Of a DNA stretch of 64,000 bases, positions 43,056 through 52,208 are shown one piece after another. The notes under the pieces were generated by a model. It had not been told where the DNA came from. It did not search any database and saw only the letters and a program-made list of their open reading frames with translations. Numbering within the stretch: the first letter of the stretch is position 1; every line of letters begins with the position of its first letter. This stretch comes from Victivallaceae bacterium (GTDB lineage: Bacteria > Verrucomicrobiota > Lentisphaeria > Victivallales > Victivallaceae). The DNA is taken from positions 1-64,000 of the forward strand of contig JAKSOF010000012.1 in assembly GCA_024405735.1 (NCBI GenBank). The letters run 5' to 3'. Position numbers and translations under genes: made by a program.

Positions 43056-43084
43056 TTGCGTTGCAACATTTCTTGTAGTAAATT
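43056..43084 (+). promoter_or_regulatory. Promoter of lnt
   Basis: TTGCGT (43056-43061), 17 bp, TAAATT (43079-43084). The -10 box overlaps the divergent nadB -10 box almost completely. Confidence 0.6.
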
Positions 43085-43108
43085 ACACCGGAAGCACTTT
43101 TTTTTCAA
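43080..43108 (-). promoter_or_regulatory. Promoter of nadB
   Basis: On the minus strand TTGAAA (43103-43108), 17 bp, TAATTT (43080-43085). Confidence 0.65.
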
Positions 43109-43126
43109 TCGAAAGGGAACGTTTTT

Positions 43127-44842
43127 GTGGGTTTTTTTCAAGAAAAGTTGACGGGATCTGTGCCGAATGAGGTCTGGCGCATTTCCCGCAGGCGGAAAAT
43201 CTGCCGTCTGCTGCTTGCCGTCGCGGGGGGATTGCTCTACGCCGCAAGTCTGCCGCCGCTTGATTGGTATTATTGCGCTTTTATCGCACTGGTGCCGCTT
43301 GTCTGCCTTTTATACGAGGACACGCCGTGGCGCGGCGCGTTGCACGGATTTGTCTTTGCGCTCGCGTGGGGATTGCCGGGATACTGGTTTTTGCGCGAGA
43401 TCGAAGCGCCCGTGCCTTTCGGCGTCGCGGCGACGGTGGGCATCTGGTGGGCGGTTTTCGGCTGGGGGTTCGTGCGCTTGCGCGACGCCGCGCTTTATCC
43501 GGCGGAATTTTTGCACGCGACCTATGAGGGAAAGCGGCTTTTTTGTGTGCGGGATCTGCCGTATTTGCGCCAGTTGTGGTTCGTCGTCGGCTTTGCCGCG
43601 CTCTACGCCCTGATCGAGTGGACGCGTTCGCGGCTTTTCCCGTGGAACGATCTTTCGGCGACGCAGTACCGCAATACGGCGTTGATCCAGCTCGCCGCCG
43701 TGACGGGAAGTTACGGCGTCACCTTTTGCATTGCGTTCGTCAATGCGGGGATCTTTGCCCTTGCCGCCTTTCCGCGCGGCTGGCGGGTCGCGGCGACGGC
43801 GATCGGTTTTGTCGTGCTGATTGCGGCAGGGGGAGCCATCCGTGTGGCGACGGCGCCGCCGGAAAAAGGAATCCCTTTCAAAGTTCTCTTGATCCAGGGA
43901 GATTTAAGTCAGCGGCGCGATCCGAAACCGGGTGCGACCGAGGAGGCATTGTGGGTTTATCACGGACTGACTCAACAGGCGCTGGCGGCGCATCCGGAAG
44001 CGGAACTTGTCCTCTGGCCCGAATGCGCGATCCCGATCCCTTTCGATTCGGCGCACGACCGCGCGGAGGAAAGAAATCTGATCGGCGTTTATCAGAAAAG
44101 CATGCGGCATTACCGCACGCCGTTGCTGATCGGCGCCTTGGACATCTGCAAAGATCTTTCCCGTCCGGACGAAGTCGGGATCACCAACAGCGCTTTGTTG
44201 CTGAAAGAGGGTGCTGTGCTCGGGCGCTACGACAAGTGCCACCGGGTGCCTTTCGGGGAATATGTGCCGGGGCGCGCGATTTTGCCGCAGACGCTTCTGG
44301 ACGCGATCGATATGGGACGCGACCTTACGCCGGGCGTATCGCACGATCCTTTCTTTTTCGGCAAAAATCTGCGTCCCGGAGTGATGATCTGCTTTGAGAG
44401 CGTTTTCGGCTATATCGCACGGCAGACCGTTCTGCGCGGCGCGAATTTTCTGATCGTGCTTTCCAACGACGCGTGGTATCCGACGAGCAGTGAGCCGGAG
44501 CAACACCTCGCCAACGCGACGCTCCGCGCCGTCGAGAGCGGAGTTCCGATGCTCCGTTGCGGCAACAACGGCGGAAGTCTTGTTGTGACGAAATACGGCA
44601 CGGTCGGAAAGGTCTTGACGACGTCCGGCGCCGGACGCCCCGAATTGCGGCGGGGCAGGGGATTTGCGCTGTTTGAGATGACGATCCCAGAAACGCCGGA
44701 AAAGACTTTTTTCGTGCGTTACGGGGAATGGCTGATCGCGCTGTTTGCCGCCGGCGTCATCGCGTGGACAATCGCCGCCGTTGCGCCGCAGATCGCGTGG
44801 AGAAAAAAATTCCGCGCCAAAGTCTACGGCAGAAAATTATAA
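43127..44842 (+). CDS. lnt: Apolipoprotein N-acyltransferase
   Basis: 571 residues from a GTG at 43127 with AAGGGAA upstream. Several membrane helices occupy roughly residues 22-260, followed by a periplasmic nitrilase-like domain. The catalytic triad of Lnt is visible: Glu in LVLWPECAIPIP (~299), Lys in YDKCHRVPFGEYVPG (~370) and Cys in VMICFESVF (~422). It adds the third acyl chain to lipoproteins, a step typical of Gram-negative bacteria, and fits the many lipoproteins here. It is convergent with nrnA, overlapping by 6 bp. Confidence 0.93.
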   Translation: MGFFQEKLTGSVPNEVWRISRRRKICRLLLAVAGGLLYAASLPPLDWYYCAFIALVPLVCLLYEDTPWRGALHGFVFALAWGLPGYWFLREIEAPVPFGVAATVGIWWAVFGWGFVRLRDAALYPAEFLHATYEGKRLFCVRDLPYLRQLWFVVGFAALYALIEWTRSRLFPWNDLSATQYRNTALIQLAAVTGSYGVTFCIAFVNAGIFALAAFPRGWRVAATAIGFVVLIAAGGAIRVATAPPEKGIPFKVLLIQGDLSQRRDPKPGATEEALWVYHGLTQQALAAHPEAELVLWPECAIPIPFDSAHDRAEERNLIGVYQKSMRHYRTPLLIGALDICKDLSRPDEVGITNSALLLKEGAVLGRYDKCHRVPFGEYVPGRAILPQTLLDAIDMGRDLTPGVSHDPFFFGKNLRPGVMICFESVFGYIARQTVLRGANFLIVLSNDAWYPTSSEPEQHLANATLRAVESGVPMLRCGNNGGSLVVTKYGTVGKVLTTSGAGRPELRRGRGFALFEMTIPETPEKTFFVRYGEWLIALFAAGVIAWTIAAVAPQIAWRKKFRAKVYGRKL

Positions 44843-45820
44843 TTTGCCGAGCAGCGTTTCGATTTCCGGCAGGATGATTTTTTCGACTTCGGCAAAATCT
44901 GCCGCCTGAAGCGTTGCGCCCGCCGCCATCGCGTGACCGCCGCCGGAAAACTTCCGGGCGATCTCGATGACGGGGCATTTCGCATCCTTGCTGCGCATCG
45001 AGAGTTTGAATGCGTCTCCTTTGCGGCTCACCAGCATCGCGATGACGGCGGTGTCGATGCCGCGCAGAATATCGATCAATCCCTCGTCTTCGCGCAAGTC
45101 GAAATCATATTTTTGAAGCAACGCATCGTCGATATAAGCGTAGGCGAAACGGTCGTTGCACGCAAGTTTCAGTTTTTCCGTGACCAATTCCGCTTCCAGT
45201 TTCAACTGCTTCAAGGGATTGCTGAAAAAGAGCGCATTGACGATTTTTTCCAGATCGGCGCCGCAGTCGAGCAGTTTGGCGGCGACGCGCAAAACGTCAC
45301 CGCGCGTATTGGAAAAACGGAAACTTCCGGTATCGGTCATCATTCCCATCAGAAAAAAGTTTGCGCTTTGCGCTTCCAGATCGGGCGTGAACTCCAACGC
45401 GGTGCGCGCGAGGATCTCGCAGGTGCTCGACGCCGTTGCTTCGACGCAGGAAAGTTGCGCGGGGATCGAATTGTGCAAATGGTGGTCGAGATTGAAAAAA
45501 GTCAAATTCCGCAACGCTTCGACGCTCTCGCAATAGGCGAGCCGTTCGCAGTTGGCGCAGTCCAGAGAAATCGTCACGTCATAGTCGGCGGCGCGTTTGC
45601 CGTCGGCGATCAGAAGATAATCCCCGAGGATGTTTTGATAACGGTAGGGCGGCTCCGCCATCAAAAAGACATCCGCTTTTACGCCGCGGCATCGCAGAAA
45701 ACTCTGCATCCCGAAAAGCGAGCCGAGCGCATCCCCGTCGGGACGCTCGTGCGCGAGAAGCAATACGCTTTTTGCCTGGAGCAACCGGGAAAAAATTTCA
45801 CTTGACGTCGTTTCCGCCAC
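44837..45820 (-). CDS. nrnA: DHH-family oligoribonuclease/PAP phosphatase
   Basis: 327 residues from a GTG at 45820 (GAGGAAA upstream). DHH motifs are in order: LLLAHERPDGDALGSLFG, ISLDCANCER, FFNLDHHLHN and the DHHA1 ending FSGGGHAMAAGATL. NrnA-type enzymes degrade short RNAs and dephosphorylate 3'-phosphoadenosine 5'-phosphate using Mn. It overlaps rbfA by 23 bp at the end of the nusA-infB-rbfA-nrnA operon, an order common in many bacteria. Confidence 0.92.
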   Translation of the reverse strand: MAETTSSEIFSRLLQAKSVLLLAHERPDGDALGSLFGMQSFLRCRGVKADVFLMAEPPYRYQNILGDYLLIADGKRAADYDVTISLDCANCERLAYCESVEALRNLTFFNLDHHLHNSIPAQLSCVEATASSTCEILARTALEFTPDLEAQSANFFLMGMMTDTGSFRFSNTRGDVLRVAAKLLDCGADLEKIVNALFFSNPLKQLKLEAELVTEKLKLACNDRFAYAYIDDALLQKYDFDLREDEGLIDILRGIDTAVIAMLVSRKGDAFKLSMRSKDAKCPVIEIARKFSGGGHAMAAGATLQAADFAEVEKIILPEIETLLGKL

Positions 45821-46172
45821 GGGCTTTTTCCTCTTTTTCGAGCAGTTCGAGGACGCGGTCTCCGGCGGCGATGCGCCGGTCGACTTTGAACATCAATACC
45901 GGCGTATGCTTGAAACCGAGCGCCGTCGCAAGACGGTGCTGCCAGTCGGCGCGGCGCAACTCAATCTCGTGCATCGCGGCTTCGCGGTCGGAGGCCTTGC
46001 CGCCGAGGAAACTTACCATCACCGTGGCATTGCGCAAATCGGTGGAAGTGTTGACTTCCGTCACCGACGCGAGAATTCCCGACGGGAAAAAACCGCTGGT
46101 CGTCAGCAAGTTGGCAAGTTCGCGCTTGATCAACTCGTTGACCCGGGTCATGCGATCGACTTTTTGCGCCAT
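45798..46172 (-). CDS. rbfA: 30S ribosome-binding factor
   Basis: 124 residues, the usual size. The single KH-like domain shows the family pattern: RVNELIKRELANLL at the start, ASVTEVNTSTDLRNATVMVS in the middle, and HTPVLMFKVDRRIAAGDRVLELL at the end. It helps mature the 16S rRNA 5' end in the small subunit, chiefly in the cold. It sits 1 bp after infB and overlaps nrnA. Confidence 0.93.
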   Translation of the reverse strand: MAQKVDRMTRVNELIKRELANLLTTSGFFPSGILASVTEVNTSTDLRNATVMVSFLGGKASDREAAMHEIELRRADWQHRLATALGFKHTPVLMFKVDRRIAAGDRVLELLEKEEKARGGNDVK

Positions 46173-46173
46173 G

Positions 46174-48207
46174 TCAGAGCGTCGCCTTCTTTAATTCGAT
46201 CTCGTAGATTTCGATTTCGTCGCCTTCGAGGAAATCGACGAAATTATCGAGCTTGATGCCGCATTCGAGACCGGCTTTGACTTCGTGGACGTCGTCGCGG
46301 AAGTGACGCAGACTTGCCACTTCCCCGTTGTAGATCAGCTCCTTGGCGCGGCGTACGCGCGCCTTTGCGCCGATGCGGACGATGCCGGATTCGACTTTGC
46401 AACCGCAGATCTTGGGCCCTTTGCTCAACTCGAAAATCTGGAGGATCTTTGCCGTGCCGAGCTGTTTTTCGCGTTTTTCCGGCTCCAGTTTGCCGGCGAG
46501 CGCGTCGGTGATGTCCTCCAGCAATTCGTAGATGATGCTGTACAAGCGGTATTCGACTTTGAACTTTTTGAGGTAGTCGGTGACGCCGGGATTGACGCGC
46601 ACGTGGAAACCGACGATCAATGCGTTGGTCGCCGCGGCGAGATCGACGTCGCTCTCGTTGATCGGACCGACGCCGTTGGCGATGACTTCGGCACGGATCT
46701 TTTCCGAGGGGAGTTGCGCGAGGCTCTGGGCGATCGCTTCGCCGGAACCGCGCACGTCGGATTTGATGATGATGTTGAGCGTGGAAACACCGCCCTCGTT
46801 GAGTTTCGAGAAAAGATCTTCCGCACTGGTGACGCGGTTGGCGGCGAGCACCTTGTCGCGCTTGGCGGCGAGCCGCTCGGCGGCGATGGTGCGGGCGTCT
46901 TTTTCGTTACCGCAGAATTCGAGGTGATCGCCCGCTTCGGGCACGCCGGAAAGTCCGACGACTTTGACGGGGATGCTGGGCCCGGCGGATTTGAGACGCT
47001 CGCCCTTGTCGGAGATCAGCATACGGACTTTGCCGTAATGCTCGCCGCAGAGGACGATGTCGCCGACGTGAAGCGTGCCGTCCTGAATAAGGACGCTCGC
47101 CGTGGGGCCGAGCCCTTGCTCCAACTGGGCTTCGATGACGGAGCCGGATGCGGGACGCTTGGGATTGGCTTTGAGTTCGAGCATTTCCGCTTCGATCTGG
47201 ATGCGCTCCAGCAAATCGGAAAGCCCCTTGCCGCTCTTGGCGGAAACGCGGACGGTTCCGGTTTCGCCGCCCCAGTCTTCACTGGTAAGCCCGTTTTGCT
47301 GCATGTGGAGCAAAACTTTGTCGGGGTCGGCGTCGGGCAAATCCATTTTGTTGATCGCGACGATGATCGGCACCTTGGCGGCTTTGGCGTGATTGAGCGC
47401 TTCGACCGTCTGGGGTTTGAAGCCTTCCGTTGCGGAAACGACGAGGACGACGATGTCGGTGACGTTGGCGCCGCGCGAACGCATACTGGAAAAAGCCGCG
47501 TGTCCCGGCGTGTCGATAAACGTGATCGTCTTGTTGTTGAACTGGATCGTCGACGCGCCGATGTGCTGGGTGATCGCGCCCGCTTCGCCCGCCGTGACGT
47601 GAGTGTGGCGGACGGCGTCCTGCAGCGACGTCTTGCCGTGGTCGACGTGTCCCATAAAGGTGACGACGGGCGGCCGTTCGACGAGATTTTTGGGGTCGTC
47701 GTCGACGGCGGCTTTGACCGCCGCCGCAGGGGCGTTTCCGGCGGCGCCGTAGACCGGCTCGACGCCGTATCCGGCGCAGAGTTTTTTGACGTTGGCGTCG
47801 GAAATCGGCTGATTGATGCCGGCGAGTTCGCCGAGTTTCATCAAGTCGGTGATAAGTTCATTCGGTTTCTTGCCGACGGCTTCGGCGAGATCCTTGACGA
47901 GCACGGGGCGGGTCAAACGGATCTCCTTGCGGCCGTCGTTGCCGGAAACTGCTTCCGTCGCCTTTTTGGGCACCGGCTTGCCGGAGAGCCGCGTCTTTTT
48001 GGAACCTTTTTTCACCGGCTGATCTTCGTCGGCGCCGTAAAGATCGGCAAGATAACTGTCGATCAAAGCAAGATCGTCGCCGTCGAGGACGGTTTTTTCC
48101 GCCTTTTTGGTTTCGATGCCCTGATCGTTGAGTTCCGCAATAACGTCCTTTGCGGCGACGCCGTATTTGCGCGCCAGATCAAGGACGGTCACTTTTTTTT
48201 CTGCCAT
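46174..48207 (-). CDS. infB: Translation initiation factor IF-2
   Basis: 677 residues, shorter than the ~890 of E. coli because the N-terminal linker is reduced. An N-terminal IF2_N helical domain ([20 protein letters not shown]) is followed by a second one ([20 protein letters not shown]). The G domain has GHVDHGKTS (~182), DTPGHAAF and NKMD. Domains II to IV follow, ending with the fMet-tRNA-binding region. GGAGGAG precedes the ATG and the gene is 24 bp after nusA. Confidence 0.97.
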   Translation of the reverse strand: MAEKKVTVLDLARKYGVAAKDVIAELNDQGIETKKAEKTVLDGDDLALIDSYLADLYGADEDQPVKKGSKKTRLSGKPVPKKATEAVSGNDGRKEIRLTRPVLVKDLAEAVGKKPNELITDLMKLGELAGINQPISDANVKKLCAGYGVEPVYGAAGNAPAAAVKAAVDDDPKNLVERPPVVTFMGHVDHGKTSLQDAVRHTHVTAGEAGAITQHIGASTIQFNNKTITFIDTPGHAAFSSMRSRGANVTDIVVLVVSATEGFKPQTVEALNHAKAAKVPIIVAINKMDLPDADPDKVLLHMQQNGLTSEDWGGETGTVRVSAKSGKGLSDLLERIQIEAEMLELKANPKRPASGSVIEAQLEQGLGPTASVLIQDGTLHVGDIVLCGEHYGKVRMLISDKGERLKSAGPSIPVKVVGLSGVPEAGDHLEFCGNEKDARTIAAERLAAKRDKVLAANRVTSAEDLFSKLNEGGVSTLNIIIKSDVRGSGEAIAQSLAQLPSEKIRAEVIANGVGPINESDVDLAAATNALIVGFHVRVNPGVTDYLKKFKVEYRLYSIIYELLEDITDALAGKLEPEKREKQLGTAKILQIFELSKGPKICGCKVESGIVRIGAKARVRRAKELIYNGEVASLRHFRDDVHEVKAGLECGIKLDNFVDFLEGDEIEIYEIELKKATL

Positions 48208-48231
48208 GGTACACTCCTCCCGATGCCGAAA

Positions 48232-49476
48232 CTATTTCTGCAGGGAATCGAGCGCGGCACTCAATTCATCGACGTTGATCCCCTCAATGGCGAGGAGCGA
48301 TTCGCGTTCGGCGACTTTGACTCCGGCGAGCGTGACGTAACCGTTTTCGACCAGTGTGGAAGCGGTTTCGACTGAAACGTTGAGGTCGGTTGCGAGTTCC
48401 GCCGCCGCTTTTTTCATCTTTTCCTCGAGCGAATCGCCGGACGCTTCTTCGGCGTGATCGACGTTTTTGATCGTGATGTTCCAACCGACGAGTTTGGCGG
48501 CGAGGCGGATATTCTGCGCTTTGCGGCCGAAAGCGATCTTGCTCTGCTCGTCATCGACCCAAGCGGTCAATTCGTGCTTGGCTTCGTTGACGTCGATGCG
48601 CTGGACTTTGGCGGGCTGAAGCGCATTGGCGGCGAATTTGGTGATGTCCTCGTCGTAAGGCACGATGTCGATGCGTTCGTTGCCGAGTTCCTCATTGATG
48701 CGGCGCACACGGGTGCCGCGGACGCCGACGCAGGCGCCGACGGGGTCGACGCGGGGATCGCTGCTGGCAACGGCGATTTTGGTGCGCTTGCCGGCTTCGC
48801 GGGAAATGGCGACGATCCTGACGATGCCGTCGTGCATTTCGCTCACTTCGCGCTCAAAGAGCTTGAGGACGAAATCGGAGGATGCGCGCGAAACGAAAAG
48901 GCTCGGACCGACGGCGTTGATGTCGACTTTTTGCAGCAAAACGTTGATGCGGTCGCCGGGCATGTATTGCTCGTCGTGGATTTTTTCGCGGGAAGGCATG
49001 ATGCCCTCGGCGCGCTGGAAATCAATGATGACGTTGCCCGCCTCGAAACGGCGGACGGTGCCGTTGATGATCTGACCGACGCGGTCGGCGAATTCATCCT
49101 GAACATTTTCCTTTTCGGCGCGGCGCAACTGCTGAATGATCGCCTGACGGGCGGTCTGGGCGGCGATGCGGCCGAAGTCGCCGGGCGTGACTTCCCATTC
49201 GACGACGTCGCCGAGTTTTGCGCCGGGCATCTTTTTGGCGACGTCGGAAAATTTGATCTGGTCGGGACCGGGATTGCTTTCGACGACTTCAAGGCGCGCC
49301 CACGCCTGGATCTTTCCGGTCTTGGGGTCGATCTTGACCGAAAGATCGCTGGCGGGGGAAATACTCTTGCGCGAAGCCGTCAAAATGGCGCTTTCCAAAG
49401 CGCGGATGAGACTTTCGCGGCTGATGCCGCGTTCCTCTTCGATATATTCGAGGATGGTCAGCAATTCGTTGCTCAT
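48232..49476 (-). CDS. nusA: Transcription termination/antitermination factor NusA
   Basis: 414 residues from the ATG at 49476 (AAAGGAAG upstream); a longer in-frame start lies in the leader and is rejected. The N-terminal polymerase-binding domain (MSNELLTILEYIEEERGIS) is followed by an S1 domain (VRRFEAGNVIIDFQRAEGIMP), two KH domains (GACVGVRGTRVRRINEELG, then FGRKAQNIRLAAKLVGWNI) and a short C-terminal helix-hairpin-helix-like part. It is shorter than E. coli NusA because the second C-terminal repeat is missing. It leads the nusA-infB-rbfA-nrnA operon; rimP, which often precedes it, is not present. Confidence 0.96.
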   Translation of the reverse strand: MSNELLTILEYIEEERGISRESLIRALESAILTASRKSISPASDLSVKIDPKTGKIQAWARLEVVESNPGPDQIKFSDVAKKMPGAKLGDVVEWEVTPGDFGRIAAQTARQAIIQQLRRAEKENVQDEFADRVGQIINGTVRRFEAGNVIIDFQRAEGIMPSREKIHDEQYMPGDRINVLLQKVDINAVGPSLFVSRASSDFVLKLFEREVSEMHDGIVRIVAISREAGKRTKIAVASSDPRVDPVGACVGVRGTRVRRINEELGNERIDIVPYDEDITKFAANALQPAKVQRIDVNEAKHELTAWVDDEQSKIAFGRKAQNIRLAAKLVGWNITIKNVDHAEEASGDSLEEKMKKAAAELATDLNVSVETASTLVENGYVTLAGVKVAERESLLAIEGINVDELSAALDSLQK

Positions 49477-49522
49477 AGTGTTGCTTCCTTTCTGCTTTAG
49501 TCTGTCGGAAAATCGGAGGTGA

Positions 49523-49556
49523 CGAAATAAAAGAAGCGGGCAAAATTTGTCCCGCT
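49523..49556 (-). promoter_or_regulatory. Terminator-like hairpin in the nusA leader
   Basis: On the minus strand AGCGGG and CCCGCT (49551-49556 and 49535-49540) form a stem that an inner CAA/TTG can extend, followed by TTCTTTTATTT. It lies between the nusA promoter and its start codon, so it may act as an attenuator. The T run is interrupted. Confidence 0.45.
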
Positions 49557-49599
49557 CCACCTCCGGAAATTTTCCAGTTCCAATTTAACCCTTGCCGTT

Positions 49600-49627
49600 A
49601 ATATAGTATCGAAAAAAGCATTGTCAA
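49600..49627 (-). promoter_or_regulatory. Promoter of the nusA operon
   Basis: On the minus strand TTGACA (49622-49627), 16 bp, TATATT (49600-49605). The leader from the expected start to nusA is about 115-120 bases. Confidence 0.82.
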
Positions 49628-49725
49628 GTCATCCTTGAGAAAAATTGCCGTTTTAAAGTGAACTTTTTTTCTTTTCGCGCAGCCAAAGCGCGGAATTTTC
49701 CCTTCTTTCGACAAAAGGGCAAAGG

Positions 49726-50679
49726 TTATTTGGTGACCGGCACGATGCTCCATCCACCGGTGGCTTCGGTGAACTCTCGGCAGGAAAAGCAATAGATCAC
49801 GACTTTTTTGTTTTTCAGCCACGCGCGGTCTTTCATTCCCTGGCGGAAAAGATTGATGCGGACTGCCGTGGCGGCTGAGCCTTTTACCCCGATGCGGTCG
49901 ATCGAAGTATGCAGTTTTACGGCGAGTGCCTCCGCCAGACCGGCATTGTCAGCCAGCATATCGCCGCCGGTGGAAAAGACGAGGGTATGACTGTCGCCGA
50001 TAAGAAGAACGGGACTGTCTTTTGCAATGGCTCCGGAAACGGTCTGCAAAACGATTTCCTCCGTTTCGGGAGAAGTCGCATTGAGGGATTTCGCGAGGTC
50101 GCCAGAAATTTTGACGGAAGATGATTGACCGGAAAAAGATTTATTCCCTTTTACTTCGATCCTTTTTGCAATCTCTTCCGCAGCGATCTCAATTCCGGCG
50201 GAACTCCAATGGGCGTCCGTCCGGCAATAAACATTTTCGTTGCCGGATTTCAGAAAGGCATCGCTCAAATCCAGCACGTCGATCCCCTTTGCCCGTAATT
50301 CTTCGTAAAACGGTTTCAGATATCTCATCGCCTCCGCTTTCTGCAATCCGGTGAAAGGATGGATCGCCGCTTTGGGCGGGACGGGGACGAGGATCAACTG
50401 GATGCCGAGCGCATTCAGATCGTCTTTGAATTTGACCAGTGCGGGAATGGGATCCTGGTTCCGTTTGGCGGTGGATTTCTTGATGACGTCGCCGTTGCCA
50501 AGCGCGCCTTTGGAAAGATGTTCCAATTCATTCCGGCTGTAAAGCCATCCGTTGGGATCTTTCATCGTGATGGTGCCGGGCGTCACCTTTTTTAATGCTT
50601 CCGCCGCGAGATCGGCGGGCTCCGTTGCGGTCAACAAAGAAAAGACCGCCAAAGTTGTGATAGTTAAAAATTTTTTCAT
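49726..50679 (-). CDS. Exported AlgJ/AlgX-like SGNH acetyltransferase-type protein
   Basis: 317 residues with a signal peptide (MKKFLTITTLAVFSLLTATE). The order of motifs follows AlgX/AlgJ: DPNGWLYSRNEL, LILVPVPPKAAIHP, the catalytic-type YCRTDAHWSSAG (Asp-x-His) and the serine block LLIGDSHTLVF. Such proteins transfer acetyl groups to an exported polysaccharide in the periplasm. It overlaps the gene at 50676 by 4 bp (ATGA) and is the last gene of the acetylation operon. Confidence 0.85.
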   Translation of the reverse strand: MKKFLTITTLAVFSLLTATEPADLAAEALKKVTPGTITMKDPNGWLYSRNELEHLSKGALGNGDVIKKSTAKRNQDPIPALVKFKDDLNALGIQLILVPVPPKAAIHPFTGLQKAEAMRYLKPFYEELRAKGIDVLDLSDAFLKSGNENVYCRTDAHWSSAGIEIAAEEIAKRIEVKGNKSFSGQSSSVKISGDLAKSLNATSPETEEIVLQTVSGAIAKDSPVLLIGDSHTLVFSTGGDMLADNAGLAEALAVKLHTSIDRIGVKGSAATAVRINLFRQGMKDRAWLKNKKVVIYCFSCREFTEATGGWSIVPVTK

Positions 50680-52196
50680 CGTTTCAATTCTCCAAATACA
50701 GGTTCCTGAATAAGTAAGTTTTCATCCTCAAATTCACTGCGGTTCCAAGTGCCGAAGTGTTTTTCCTGATCGCTCCACGGCGAAAGCGTGATCTTGACCG
50801 TATCGCCGATGCGAAGTTTCGGCGCCTGAGTCCACACGTTGTTTTTCATACTGACGATGTAGACCAGCGCTTCGTCGCTGCCTCCGTCAATGTCCCCGAT
50901 GTGCAAACTCATCACGTGATCGCCGTAAGGCGCCGAATGCGGTCGCGGTACTTCCGTCATCGCCAATATGGTCGCCGTAACGTCTCGTGGCACCGTTACC
51001 GTCAAAAAACGGGATTCCGGAACATTTCCCAATTTCATCTCCAACATTTTCCAGTCGCCGTTGACGAGTTCCCGGATGGCGAATTCCCAAACGACGATCT
51101 TTTTGCCCGCCAACCGATCCCGTCCGCGTTTCAACTCGCTACTGAGCAATTGCCGCGTGGCAAAAGCACCGGCATCGTTGCGGCAAATGGCATCCACAGT
51201 GCGCCCCAATTGATATCCGAGAGCCTCCGGCAGACCGCTGTCGGCACCCCAACGCATCGTTTCGAGCGAAAAGATGTTGCAGAAACTGTCGCCGAGCAAC
51301 AAAATGTCCGAACTTCGGTCTGTTTTCATATTGAATTGCGGATTTTGAATTTTTTCCGCGGAGAAATAACGCTCGCAATCAGGCAGTTTCAGCATCGCGG
51401 CGATATCGCCCAGATTTTGAACCGCCGCCGTTTCGGACGGTTTGTTTTTGGTTTTTGCACCGTTGATTGCCTCTGCGAGGAGTCCGGACGCAAAATACAT
51501 CCCTTCCGGCGTCCAGTGGGTGTCGGTTTTGAGGTAAGGCTCAACCCCCTGTTTCCGCATTTCGGCAAATCCCGGAGCGAGATCGACGACCGTCACTCCG
51601 GCGTCTTCCATACGACGTTTGAATTCCTGCCACGAGGGATTCTGCAAGAACGTGTTTCCTCCGCCGAGTTTGTCGGGATAAATCATCGGCTTGACCGGCA
51701 CCGGCATCAGGATCAGCCGGATGCCGCGCTTGTCAAGTTGCGCTTTGAAATCGAGAATGGCCTTTGCCGGGTCCGGTTGCACGCCGGAAAGGATCCGTTT
51801 GTGCAGTTTTTCCTGACACAGGAATCCCGGGTTGATGAGATATTCGTAGTCGCCGGAATAAAACAGCCAGCCGTCGTTGCCGATGATGACTTTTTCATTG
51901 CCGAGATGGAAAACGCCCGTCAAAAAGCGTTGCGCGGGCGTCAGCAGAAATGCGCGCAACAACGAAGTATCCTCCAACGCGGTCTCGTACGCTTTGATGG
52001 ATTTCTGCGCCGTTTCCATTTTTCGCCATTCCCGGAATGGTTGATGATAATAAAATTGAAAGCAAGGGTAAATCCCGATGAGAAGCAGGAAGAAAAGGGT
52101 TAAAAAATACTTCTGCGCCGTGGAAACAGAGGTGTTGCCGATTTCGATATTGGCGATCTCTTCGCGGGAGAGCTTTTTTGTTTTGATTTCAGCCAT
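50676..52196 (-). CDS. AlgJ/AlgX-like membrane-anchored acetyltransferase-type protein
   Basis: 506 residues. One N-terminal membrane segment (KYFLTLFFLLLIGIYPCFQFYYH, about residues 29-51) anchors a periplasmic domain. The motifs are GNDGWLFYSGDYEYL, LILMPVPVKPMIYP, the catalytic-type YLKTDTHWTPEGM and LLLGDSFCNIF. The extra C-terminal ~130 residues look like a beta-sandwich (GTWNRSEFEDENLL) and may bind carbohydrate. With the MBOAT upstream it would form the acetylation machine for an exported polymer. Confidence 0.85.
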   Translation of the reverse strand: MAEIKTKKLSREEIANIEIGNTSVSTAQKYFLTLFFLLLIGIYPCFQFYYHQPFREWRKMETAQKSIKAYETALEDTSLLRAFLLTPAQRFLTGVFHLGNEKVIIGNDGWLFYSGDYEYLINPGFLCQEKLHKRILSGVQPDPAKAILDFKAQLDKRGIRLILMPVPVKPMIYPDKLGGGNTFLQNPSWQEFKRRMEDAGVTVVDLAPGFAEMRKQGVEPYLKTDTHWTPEGMYFASGLLAEAINGAKTKNKPSETAAVQNLGDIAAMLKLPDCERYFSAEKIQNPQFNMKTDRSSDILLLGDSFCNIFSLETMRWGADSGLPEALGYQLGRTVDAICRNDAGAFATRQLLSSELKRGRDRLAGKKIVVWEFAIRELVNGDWKMLEMKLGNVPESRFLTVTVPRDVTATILAMTEVPRPHSAPYGDHVMSLHIGDIDGGSDEALVYIVSMKNNVWTQAPKLRIGDTVKITLSPWSDQEKHFGTWNRSEFEDENLLIQEPVFGELKR

Positions 52197-52208
52197 TATG
52201 CACTCTCC

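Noticed and set aside
46285-48375. A 696-codon open frame on the plus strand opposite infB
   Set aside because: It is the antisense shadow of a clear IF-2 gene, Asp/Val/Gly/Phe-rich as expected from the opposite strand of GC-rich codons, with no family motifs.
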